In this document: positions 52,536 to 61,300 of the stretch, one piece after another | Layout: each line of letters opens with the position of its first letter | Position numbering within the stretch: position 1 is the first letter of the stretch | Assembly: GCA_026391455.1 (NCBI GenBank) | Contig: JAPLEH010000030.1 | Coordinates: 1 to 64,000 of the forward strand | Length of the DNA stretch: 64,000 bases | Reading direction: 5' to 3' | Origin: Bacteroidota bacterium | GTDB taxonomy: Bacteria; Bacteroidota; Bacteroidia; Chitinophagales; Chitinophagaceae | Translations under genes and position numbers: made by a program | Notes under the pieces: model-generated | What the model was told of the DNA's origin: nothing | Databases searched by the model: none | Seen by the model: the letters and a program-made list of their open reading frames with translations, nothing else

Positions 52536-53336
52536 TTACCGGGCAATGACTCCGGCTGCGATGAGTGCCAGCAGGATGACACCGGCAATAATGCGGTAGT
52601 AGCCAAACAATTTAAACCCATGCTTTTGTAAAAATCCGATGAAGAATTTGATGGCCAGTAATGCTACCACAAAAGCAACGATATTGCCGATTGCAAACAA
52701 CTTAATATTTTCAGGCGTGATGGATTTATATCCCTTCAGCAATTTGTACCCGGTGGCTGCAGCCATGGTGGGTACAGCCAGAAAGAAGGAGAATTCAGCG
52801 GCAAACTTGCGGGTTAGTTTTTGCTGCATCCCTCCAATGATAGAGGCGGCGCTGCGGCTTACACCCGGAATCATGGCCACACATTGCCAGATACCGATGA
52901 TGAATGCTTTGGGGAAACTGAGTTGCTCCTCTGTTTCAATCGTTGGCTGTTTAAAAAGTTTATCAATGAAGAGCAGTACGATACCACCGGCTACCATGGT
53001 AATGGCTACCACCAGGGGGCTCTCCAGTAGTTTGTCAATTTGATCGGACAATAAAAATCCCAGCAGGAGAGCGGGCAGTACCGCCACGATCAGTTTGGCA
53101 TAAAAGAGCCAGCCGTTTTTTCCGGCAGTAAGCGGCGATACAAATTTTTTCCAGTAAAGCACCACTACCGCGAGGATGGCTCCCAATTGAATGCCGACTG
53201 TAAATAGTTTAGTGAAATCATTATCGGCCACGCCCAGAATTTTTTCAGCAATGATCATGTGGCCGGTAGAAGAAATGGGCAGGAATTCAGTAAGCCCTTC
53301 TACGATTGCGATGATGATGGCATCGAGGATACTCAT
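52536..53336 (-). CDS. uppP: undecaprenyl-diphosphatase UppP
   Basis: UppP (BacA) dephosphorylates undecaprenyl diphosphate to recycle the lipid carrier of cell-wall synthesis in the inner membrane. The 266-residue protein has about eight membrane helices. Its two signature blocks are VEGLTEFLPISSTGHMII (residues 12-29) and PGVSRSAASIIGGM (about 165-178), the catalytic Glu, His, Ser and Arg being present. It is the last gene of the ftsX-DUF3098-uppP unit that is common in Bacteroidota. A wobble-containing hairpin (53375-53403) lies before its start. Confidence 0.95.
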   Translation of the reverse strand: MSILDAIIIAIVEGLTEFLPISSTGHMIIAEKILGVADNDFTKLFTVGIQLGAILAVVVLYWKKFVSPLTAGKNGWLFYAKLIVAVLPALLLGFLLSDQIDKLLESPLVVAITMVAGGIVLLFIDKLFKQPTIETEEQLSFPKAFIIGIWQCVAMIPGVSRSAASIIGGMQQKLTRKFAAEFSFFLAVPTMAAATGYKLLKGYKSITPENIKLFAIGNIVAFVVALLAIKFFIGFLQKHGFKLFGYYRIIAGVILLALIAAGVIAR

Positions 53337-53374
53337 AAAGCAGCATTAAAAAGGTTGAGGTCGTATTCATTAAA

Positions 53375-53403
53375 AAGGGCAATCACGTAAACGGATCGCC
53401 CTT
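53375..53403 (-). promoter_or_regulatory. hairpin between DUF3098 gene and uppP
   Basis: A 10-bp stem (AAGGGCGATC with GATTGCCCTT on the minus strand, one G-T wobble) around a 9-nt loop, followed by TTTAATG. It may act as a weak terminator or attenuator that lowers uppP relative to ftsX. Confidence 0.5.
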
Positions 53404-53425
53404 ATAAAGGTATAAAGACCGCTTA

Positions 53426-53677
53426 TCAGGCGGTGGTTTCTTTCGGTTTTTTGAAAATAGCAAAAATCTCGAGTACCAGGCCCGCGATTATCAGGAGCGG
53501 GGCTACGGTAATGCGGGTGGGGCTGTATACCGAATCAGCGTCAAATTTAGCCGGGTCGATATTACTTTTTCCGCCTGACAGCAGGAACATACCGATAGCG
53601 ATCAGCACAATACCTGCCAGCATCCACAGATAATTCTCTTTGGTAAACATGCCGGTATTTTTTTTCTCATCTTTCAT
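53426..53677 (-). CDS. DUF3098 small membrane protein
   Basis: An 83-residue protein with two membrane helices (about 16-32 and 58-76, YLWMLAGIVLIAIGMFLLSGG and APLLIIAGLVLEIFAIF) joined by a short loop with SPTRITVAP. It belongs to the DUF3098 family found between ftsX and uppP in Bacteroidota. Its position suggests a link to division or cell-wall synthesis, but its function is not known. It starts 166 nt after ftsX; that gap holds the reverse copy of the palindromic repeat. Confidence 0.85.
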   Translation of the reverse strand: MKDEKKNTGMFTKENYLWMLAGIVLIAIGMFLLSGGKSNIDPAKFDADSVYSPTRITVAPLLIIAGLVLEIFAIFKKPKETTA

Positions 53678-53780
53678 TTGTACGTTTTTAGCGATGCAAT
53701 ATATATTATTTAGTGAATAGATAACAGTTAAAAGTGAAAAGGGGTGCTGGGAGCCTTTTGTTTCAACCGGTACTGCCGTT

Positions 53781-53843
53781 TTTCACCACCTGCCTGTCTA
53801 CCGGTACACCATTCACTCCCGATAGCTATCGGGACATCATTCA
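53781..53843 (-). repeat. composite palindromic repeat behind ftsX stop
   Basis: On the minus strand, directly after the ftsX TAG, the sequence runs TGAATGATGTCCCGAT and contains the perfect 18-bp palindrome TCCCGATAGCTATCGGGA (53817-53834), then GTGAATGGTG, ACCGGTAGACAGGCAGGTGGTGAAAAA. It shares TAG-TGAATG, GGTGAATG and GGCAGG-TGGTGAA blocks with the element behind atpH (18557-18612). Confidence 0.7.
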
Positions 53844-54716
53844 CTAATAAAGGTCATCCAGCTTCATTCTCAGGTACTTTACCACGCTGCGGTGGGTACT
53901 GAAAAGGGTAATGGCGATGCCCAGTAATATCAGGCCAAGGAACATCAGGAACAGCATTTTATTATCATGTACAGCCTTCATGCCGGGAATCATGCTCTCC
54001 ATTACACTCAGTACCAGCCATACCAAAATCGCTGCAATAAGACCGCTGATGGCACCATTTATCACGGCTCTGACATTCATCGGGCGTGCAATGAACCAAC
54101 GGGTGGCCCCTACCATTTGCATGGTTTTGATAAGGAAGCGGTTGCTGAACATGGCCAGTTTGATGGTATTGTCAATAAGAAATATTACCACTAAGGCCAT
54201 TAAGGCTGCTACTACGAGTAAAACGATACTAACTTTCCGGATCCACCAGTTGAGGCTATTGACCAGTTCTTTCTGGTAGGTTACTTCATCTACAAAAGTT
54301 TGTTGCTCGATATTGGCTTTGATACTGTTGAGGGTATCGGGATTCAGAAACTCTTTTTTCATTTTAAAGTAGATGGCATTGGGGAGTGGATTTTGATCCA
54401 GTACTTTGTTCCAATCCTCATTGCCATCTCCGAGGTAAATTTTCCGGGCTTTTTCCTTATTTACATATTCGAGGCTTTTTACATAAGGTTTGCCAGATAA
54501 AAAATTAACCAAGGCTACACTGTCTTTAGGATTCAGATCTCCGCGCAGCATTACTTTTACTTCCACATTTTCTTTGAAATAGGATCCCACTTTATTAGCG
54601 CTAATAATGAGTACCCCAAATACGCCCAGTAACAATAAAACCAGCGTAACCCCCAGGATCGACATAAAGTAGGAAGGTTTGCCGCGTTTGATAGATGCTT
54701 TACCTGTTTGAGACAT
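53844..54716 (-). CDS. ftsX: cell division protein FtsX
   Basis: The 290-residue FtsX forms, with FtsE, an ABC-like complex that controls peptidoglycan hydrolases at the septum. The four helices are at about 22-45 (SILGVTLVLLLLGVFGVLII), 168-190, 225-245 and 260-280. Between helices 1 and 2 is the extracytoplasmic domain with VEVKVMLRGDLNPKD. The conserved MQMVGATRWFIARPMNVRA loop follows helix 2. FtsE is not encoded adjacently, as is usual in Bacteroidota. It heads the minus-strand unit with DUF3098 and uppP. Confidence 0.94.
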   Translation of the reverse strand: MSQTGKASIKRGKPSYFMSILGVTLVLLLLGVFGVLIISANKVGSYFKENVEVKVMLRGDLNPKDSVALVNFLSGKPYVKSLEYVNKEKARKIYLGDGNEDWNKVLDQNPLPNAIYFKMKKEFLNPDTLNSIKANIEQQTFVDEVTYQKELVNSLNWWIRKVSIVLLVVAALMALVVIFLIDNTIKLAMFSNRFLIKTMQMVGATRWFIARPMNVRAVINGAISGLIAAILVWLVLSVMESMIPGMKAVHDNKMLFLMFLGLILLGIAITLFSTHRSVVKYLRMKLDDLY

Positions 54717-54823
54717 GAAAAAGTGTATTTACAGATGAATGGATCAGTATCAGTTTTCACCCATTTTTCGGGATCTGGGCCTGCCGGAACAGGTTGAAAT
54801 CTAAACCCATAGCGGCAGTAAGG

Positions 54824-54860
54824 CAAAAATAACAGTTTAAGGCTATAATCAGTATTTTTG
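54824..54860. promoter_or_regulatory. back-to-back TATTTTTG promoter boxes
   Basis: TATTTTTG is read rightward at 54853-54860 (towards leuS) and leftward at 54831-54824 (towards ftsX). The leftward one gives a leader of about 100 nt, the rightward one of about 270 nt. The rest of the 423-nt gap (54717-55139) has no gene, though 54960-55135 is rich in repeated GCAG words. Confidence 0.4.
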
Positions 54861-55139
54861 CTGCCCAATAAAACGGTTCACACCGGTAGATATTGCCGGA
54901 CGGACTTTAAGATTTGTTAAAGAAAGAAAAGGATGGAGCCGACTACAGTTCTGTAACCAACGCTTGTCCTGTACGAATGGCGGGATCGCTCACATCATGA
55001 CTCAGCTACCTCAGCCAGGCAGGAAATTTCCACAAGCAGGCAGAAAAGCCGGGCAGCGAACAGGAAGATGAAGTGTGCGACGCAACGAAGATGAGCAGCG
55101 GACAGAAAGCCGGTACCATAAAAAAAATTAAAGCAGCGA

Positions 55140-58061
55140 ATGGAATACAACTTCAGCGATATTGAAAAGAAATGGCGCGACGAATGGAAAAAGAAAAATG
55201 CCTACCGCATACAGAACCCCTTGCCGGGAGCGACCGCCAAACCTAAGTATTATGTTCTGGATATGTTTCCGTACCCCAGTGGGGCAGGGCTGCATGTGGG
55301 ACATCCCCTCGGGTATATTGCTTCTGATATTTACAGCCGGTATAAACGACTGAAAGGCTTCAATGTGCTGCATCCGATGGGCTTCGACAGCTTTGGACTG
55401 CCTGCTGAACAATACGCACTTGATACCGGCCAACATCCCGCCGTAACCACCCGAAAGAATATTGAAACATTCAAATCGCAACTGGATAATATCGGCTTTT
55501 GCTATGATTGGGAGCGCGAAGTGCAGACCAGTGATCCGGCCTATTATAAATGGACTCAATGGATCTTCCTGCAACTGTTCAACAGCTATTTCGACCGGGC
55601 GGAAAACAAGGCTAAGCCGATCAGTGAATTAATCAACAAATTCGAAACCTCCGGCACCGCTAACTGCCAACTGCCAACTGGGTACTCTTTTACAGCAAGC
55701 GAGTGGAGCAGTTATGATGAAGCCCGGCAGCAACAGATTTTAATGGACTGCCGGCTTGCCTTCTGCGGTTATGGTGAAGTGAACTGGTGCGAAGCACTGG
55801 GCACGGTGCTGGCCAATGATGAAGTGGTGAACGGGGTAAGTGAACGGGGAGGGCATCCGGTGGTAAAGAAGAAATTGCGGCAATGGTACCTGCGCATTAC
55901 AGAATATGCTGACAGATTATTGCAGGGACTCGATACGGTGGACTTCAGCGATGCGATGAAAGAAATGCAGACCAACTGGATCGGGAAGAGTAGTGGAGCG
56001 GAGATAGACTTCGAAGTAAAAAGTGAAAATGTAAAAGGAAAAAAAGTACGCGTATATACTACAAGGCCTGATACCATATTTGGAGTGGATTTTATGGTAG
56101 TGGCACCGGAGCATGAACTGGTGGAAGAAATGAAATCGGCTGCGCAAAGCCAGGCCGTGGACGACTATATTGCCTTTGTAAAAAGCCGCAGTGAAAGGGA
56201 ACGCATGGCGGAGAAAAAGATCAGCGGTGTATTTACCGGGGCTTATGCCATCAATCCTTTCGACGGAAGGGAAATACCCATCTGGATATCCGAATATGTA
56301 TTGGCTGGCTATGGTACCGGCGCTATAATGGCGGTGCCTTGCGGCGATGAGCGGGACTATAAGTTTGCAAAGCATTTCGATATTCCCATTACCAATATCA
56401 TTGGATCGCATTACAACGGGGAGGAAGCCAACCCCACCAAAGAAGCGGTATTGGAAAACTCCGGTTTTCTCAACGGACTGCTGATGAAGGAGGCTATCGA
56501 TGTGGCGATAAAGGCCATTGAAGAAAAAGGCATTGGTATCCGCAAGGTGAATTATAAAATGCGGGATGCGGCCTTCAGCCGGCAGCGGTATTGGGGGGAA
56601 CCTTTTCCGATTACGTGGAAAAATGGAGTGGCAAAACAGCTTGATGAAACTGAACTGCCATTGGTATTACCGGATGTGGAAAAATACGGCCCCGGCCCCG
56701 ATGGACAGGGACCCCTTGCCAATATACCGGAATGGGTGGCGCGTGAGTTGGAAACGAATACCATGCCCGGCTATGCCGGCAGCAGTTGGTATTTCCTCCG
56801 CTATATGGATCCGCAGAATGACAAGGAGTTTTGTGCAAGACATTTATCCGATTACTGGAACCAGGTGGATCTCTATATCGGTGGTACCGAACATGCCGTG
56901 GGGCATTTATTGTACAGCCGTATGTGGACGAAAGTATTGTATGATCTGAGATTGATCGGGTTTGATGAACCGTTTAAAAGATTGGTGAATCAGGGGATGA
57001 TAACTGGGAAGTCATATTTTGTTGATTGTCTTCATATGATTGAGGAAGGGACAACAAATTTGCGAACTTTTCTAAGATCATATGGAAAGGGCGAAGAAAA
57101 ACAAACGCTATTATTTGATGGCAAAAAATATATTATTCACCCTCTTGGTCTTTCAGATTTTAGACTTAAAAATGCCCATAAGTTTGTTGACTCTTCAGAC
57201 AGGCTAACAAGATCAAAATTTATTGAACATCTTAAAGACCTTGGCATTAATGATGAATTAGAAATCCAAGCTACGTTAATAACGATTGAATGGGATCAAC
57301 CAACTGGTGATATTAATGAAGAATATCTTCATTGTAATTGTGTGATTGAAAAAATGTCAAAATCAAAGTTCAATGTTGATAACCCAGACGATATCATCTC
57401 CAAATACGGCGCCGATACCTTCCGTATGTATGAAATGTTTCTCGGCCCCGTGGAAATGAGCAAGCCCTGGGATACGAAAGGTATTGAAGGCGTACACCGC
57501 TTTTTGAAAAAATTCTGGCGGTTATTCTTTAAAGAAGTGAATCCGAATGCGGGTGCTGCACAGGGAGAGTTGTTTCTCGTTACCAATGATGAGCCCACGG
57601 CGGCGGAGCTGAAAGTGTTGCACCAGACCATTAAGAAAATTGAAAGTGATACCGAGCGTTTCAGTTTCAATACGGCTGTGAGTGCCTTTATGATCGCCAC
57701 CAACGAACTGACCGACCTGAAATGTCATAAACAAAAAATTCTGGAGCCCATTCTGGTATTGCTCACCCCTTATGCGCCGCATATCTGTGCGGAACTCTGG
57801 AGCCAGTTGGGCCATACCGATAGTATCCTCGATGCACCCTACCCGGTATTTGAGGCCAAATATGTGGCGGAGACCAGCAAGGAATACCCCATTTCCATCA
57901 ACGGGAAAATGCGGACTACCATCAGTTTCCCGCTCGATGCCACCGAAGAGGCCGTGCATGCGGTGGTGCTGGAAAATGAAGTGGTGAAAAAATGGCTCGA
58001 AGGCAAAGCGCCTAAAAAGATCATTTTTGTGAAAGGGAAGATGGTAAACGTGGTCATCTGA
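55140..58061 (+). CDS. leuS: leucyl-tRNA synthetase
   Basis: LeuRS, 973 residues, charges tRNA(Leu). The class I HIGH motif is HVGH in PSGAGLHVGHPLGY (about residues 45-58). The CP1 editing domain has TTRPDTIFGVDFMVV and the editing pocket GYGTGAIMAVPCGDERD. The KMSKS motif is EKMSKSKFNV near 741. The tail ends INGKMRTTISF, then KIIFVKGKMVNVVI. It is long for the family: the segment between LVNQGMITGKS and KMSKS spans about 110 residues and is AT-rich (see the entry at 57001). A tandem AACTGCC repeat lies in frame at 55662-55680. It is the sole gene of its unit. Confidence 0.96.
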   Translation: MEYNFSDIEKKWRDEWKKKNAYRIQNPLPGATAKPKYYVLDMFPYPSGAGLHVGHPLGYIASDIYSRYKRLKGFNVLHPMGFDSFGLPAEQYALDTGQHPAVTTRKNIETFKSQLDNIGFCYDWEREVQTSDPAYYKWTQWIFLQLFNSYFDRAENKAKPISELINKFETSGTANCQLPTGYSFTASEWSSYDEARQQQILMDCRLAFCGYGEVNWCEALGTVLANDEVVNGVSERGGHPVVKKKLRQWYLRITEYADRLLQGLDTVDFSDAMKEMQTNWIGKSSGAEIDFEVKSENVKGKKVRVYTTRPDTIFGVDFMVVAPEHELVEEMKSAAQSQAVDDYIAFVKSRSERERMAEKKISGVFTGAYAINPFDGREIPIWISEYVLAGYGTGAIMAVPCGDERDYKFAKHFDIPITNIIGSHYNGEEANPTKEAVLENSGFLNGLLMKEAIDVAIKAIEEKGIGIRKVNYKMRDAAFSRQRYWGEPFPITWKNGVAKQLDETELPLVLPDVEKYGPGPDGQGPLANIPEWVARELETNTMPGYAGSSWYFLRYMDPQNDKEFCARHLSDYWNQVDLYIGGTEHAVGHLLYSRMWTKVLYDLRLIGFDEPFKRLVNQGMITGKSYFVDCLHMIEEGTTNLRTFLRSYGKGEEKQTLLFDGKKYIIHPLGLSDFRLKNAHKFVDSSDRLTRSKFIEHLKDLGINDELEIQATLITIEWDQPTGDINEEYLHCNCVIEKMSKSKFNVDNPDDIISKYGADTFRMYEMFLGPVEMSKPWDTKGIEGVHRFLKKFWRLFFKEVNPNAGAAQGELFLVTNDEPTAAELKVLHQTIKKIESDTERFSFNTAVSAFMIATNELTDLKCHKQKILEPILVLLTPYAPHICAELWSQLGHTDSILDAPYPVFEAKYVAETSKEYPISINGKMRTTISFPLDATEEAVHAVVLENEVVKKWLEGKAPKKIIFVKGKMVNVVI
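57001..57390 (+). other. AT-rich insert in leuS (leucine-specific domain region)
   Basis: By hand count, 57001-57360 has 115 G/C of 360 (about 32%), while the 60-nt blocks just outside (56881-56940 and 57421-57480) have about 50%. Third-position A/T codons dominate only here. The product spans the gap between the CP core and KMSKS, where LeuRS of E. coli carries its leucine-specific domain. The frame and the KMSKS motif are intact, so the protein is probably functional. Confidence 0.75.
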
Positions 58062-58081
58062 GCGCAGCAATCAGCTTTTTC

Positions 58082-58125
58082 GCCCCCATGTATATATAAT
58101 ATATTATATGGGGGCTATTTTATTT
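58082..58125 (+). terminator. terminator after leuS
   Basis: GCCCCCAT at 58082-58089 pairs with ATGGGGGC at 58108-58115, with an AT-rich TATATA spacer that can extend the stem. TATTTTATTT follows. Confidence 0.8.
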
Positions 58126-58312
58126 GATAATGAACTTCTTAATTAACCGCCTTATGAAGGAAACGTATTTTTCCGATCAGGCGATTTTAAAAGAAATTTA
58201 AGTCAAAGCGCTTACACTTCGGGAATTACTATTATTTTTAAAGGCGTTTTCTATCACCATAGAAAAGAGCACTTTTCGCCACCGAAACCTAAAACCATAT
58301 AAACTTCTGTTT

Positions 58313-61300
58313 ATGAGAAAGTTGATTAAACTTATCCTATCTCTCATTCTATTTATTTCCTTCCACAAAACATCAAATGCACAAACCACCTTAATTGCCG
58401 GCGATCTGGCATTTACGGGTTATGTAAGTGGTGGTAATGGTACCACTATTTCTGACCGGTTTTCTTTTGTGCTGATGAAGGCGGTAACTGCCAATACGGT
58501 GATCAGGTTTACTGATTATGGCTGGCGGACAGATTTATCTGCATTCAGCTCGGGGACCACGCTTGAGTCAGAATACACATTGACGATCAGCAGTGCGTTG
58601 GCTGCCGGTACGGAAATTCATATCACCACAAATAATATTACGGGAAATCCGGCCCCTACTGCCACCTTGGTGGGCGGTGGTTCGGCAGGAACGATCGTGG
58701 TAAGCACCGGTGCGTCTTTTCTGGCAGGCAATATGGCGCTCAGTACAACCGGCGACCAAATATTTGCCTATCAGGGAACATTCGGTTCACCCACTTTCAT
58801 TTCGGGCATACACATGAATGCCTATTCTACCAGTGGTGGCGACCCCAGTACCACCACTACCACTTCCTGGGATGGAGTAATCGTATCTGGTTCATTGAAT
58901 GGTACCAGCAGCGGATTGCCTGCCGGTCTTACCAATGGTACCAATGCGATATGGATCGGTGCGGTGAATGCAGTTAGTCCCTTTACAACCGAATGGGATA
59001 ATGCTTTTTTTGCCTGCGGACCCAATGTGAGTACCGTTGGTCTGGCATTGCCCGCTATCAACAACCAGGCAAACTGGACCAAAAGCGACGGAGCACCCGC
59101 CTTTACCTTACCAACAGGATGTAATTATCTTAATGCATTATCTGCACCAACGATCAATACCAACCCAACCAACAGCTCCGTGTGTGAGGGAGCGAATGCA
59201 AGCTTTTCGATCACTGCTACCGGCGCCAGCAGCTTTCAGTGGCAGGTAGATAATGGTGGCGGGTTTGCTAACATAACCGACAACGCGACTTATTCAGGTG
59301 CTACAACAGCTACCTTAAATATAACAGCCGTTCCTACCTCGTTCAACGGGTTTATTTACCGTTGTGTGGCTTCCAATGGAACAGGTTCTACGAATTCAAC
59401 GGGTGCAACACTGACCGTGACTGCATTACCCGTAAACCCGACATTACTTGCAAAAACACCTAACGCTGCTACAGTGGCAGACGGCACACCGGTGAGTGCA
59501 ACCTTCAATGCAGGCAGTGGCGGATCCGGTTGTTCTGATGATTACCGATTCACCACTAATGGCGGTGCTTCTTATTTACCGTATACTCCAGGTTCAAATA
59601 TTTCCACGACCGGCCTCGCAGCCGCTACCGGCGTGGTAACGATCGAAGGCAGAAGGGCCAATTGCGCATCCTGCTCCGGCAATTATGTCGCACTGGCTAC
59701 CTGGGTGGTAACGCCACTTCCGGCAGCAGCCACTACGCTCAATGCAGGTGATATTGCATTCAGCGGATATATTTCTGCCAATGCAACCGATGAATTCTCC
59801 TTTGTATTATTAAGGAATATCGGTCCTGGTACAGTAATTAACTTTACGGATAATGGCTGGTTAAGCACCAACGTATTCGCTACTGGTGAACAGACTATTA
59901 CCTGGACAAGTAATGCCGCTTATGGCGCCGGTACAGAAATTGATATCGCCGGGTTAACCGCCACACTTGCTTCAGGTGGTTCTGCGGGAACTGTTACCGG
60001 TACTGCACTCAACTTGAGTACTGTCGGCGATCAGATACTTGCTTATCGCGGTACCCCTGCTGCACCTACCTTTATCAGTGCAATACATATGAACGTGTTT
60101 ACCATCGCTGGTGGTGACCTTGTGAATACGACTGCTGCAGCATGGGATGGCACTGCCACCGGACAATCAGCCAGTGCATTGCCGACCGGTCTTACCACCG
60201 GTACCAACTGTATCTGGATTGGTGTTCAGGGTGTAGCTTCTTCAGAATTTGCAAATGCACGCTATGGTACTTGTGCTAATCCGGCCACGCTGGGCGCTAT
60301 CAATACACTGCGTGCTGCGTTGAATAACCAGGCCAACTGGACTAAGACCAATGGTTCACCAGCAGGATTTACACTGCCTACCGGTTGTTCTTATCTTGGT
60401 TTGGGTAACCCGCCGAATATTACCGGACAACCGGCAAATACTGCTGTTTGTGAAGGTTCAAATGCGAGCTTTACGGTTACGGTTAGCGGTGCAACTTCTT
60501 ATCAATGGCAGGTAGACCCGGGAAGCGGATTTGTGAATGTTACTGATAACGCTGTTTACTCCGGTGCCACCACGGCCACGCTTACGATCACCGCGGCACC
60601 TTTCTCTATTAATAATACACAATACCGTTGTATTGCAACAAACGGAAACGGATCTTCAACATCTAATGGCGCCTCACTTACCCTTACTCCATTAGCCGTG
60701 GCACCCACGCTGCTGGCTAAAACGCCGGCAGGTAGTTCTGTTGCCGATGGTACAAACGTAAGCGCTACGTTTAACCCCGGCAGCGGCGGTGCCACCTGCG
60801 TAGATGACTTCCGGTACAGCATTGATGGTGGTGCAACTTATTTACCTTATACCCCCGGTGCCAATATCAGCACTACGGGTGTAGCGGCTGGCAGTGGCTG
60901 GGTATTTATAGAAGGCCGCAGAGCCGGATGCTCCGGTATACTGGCTTGTGATGCTGCTTATCGTGTACTGGCTTCCTGGTTTGTAACACCGTTGCCTGCA
61001 GCACCAACCACACTTAATGCCGGTGATATCGCATTCAGCGGATATACTTCAACTTCTGCGGGTGATGATTTCTCCTTTGTATTATTGAAAAATGTAGGCG
61101 CAGGTACCACCATCAACTTTACAGATAATGGCTGGTTAAGCACCAATGCATTACAAACTGCAGAACAAACAATAACCTGGACAGCCCCCGCCGGCGGATT
61201 AACAGCCGGTGTGGAAATAAGAATCTCCGGTCTGACTGCCACAAAAACAGGTGGCGGTGCAGCAGGAACTGTTGCAGGTGCTGCACTCAACTTATCTTCT

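Noticed and set aside
55140-58061. leuS as a pseudogene because of the AT-rich segment
   Set aside because: The frame is open from start to stop, and the HIGH, editing and KMSKS motifs are all intact.
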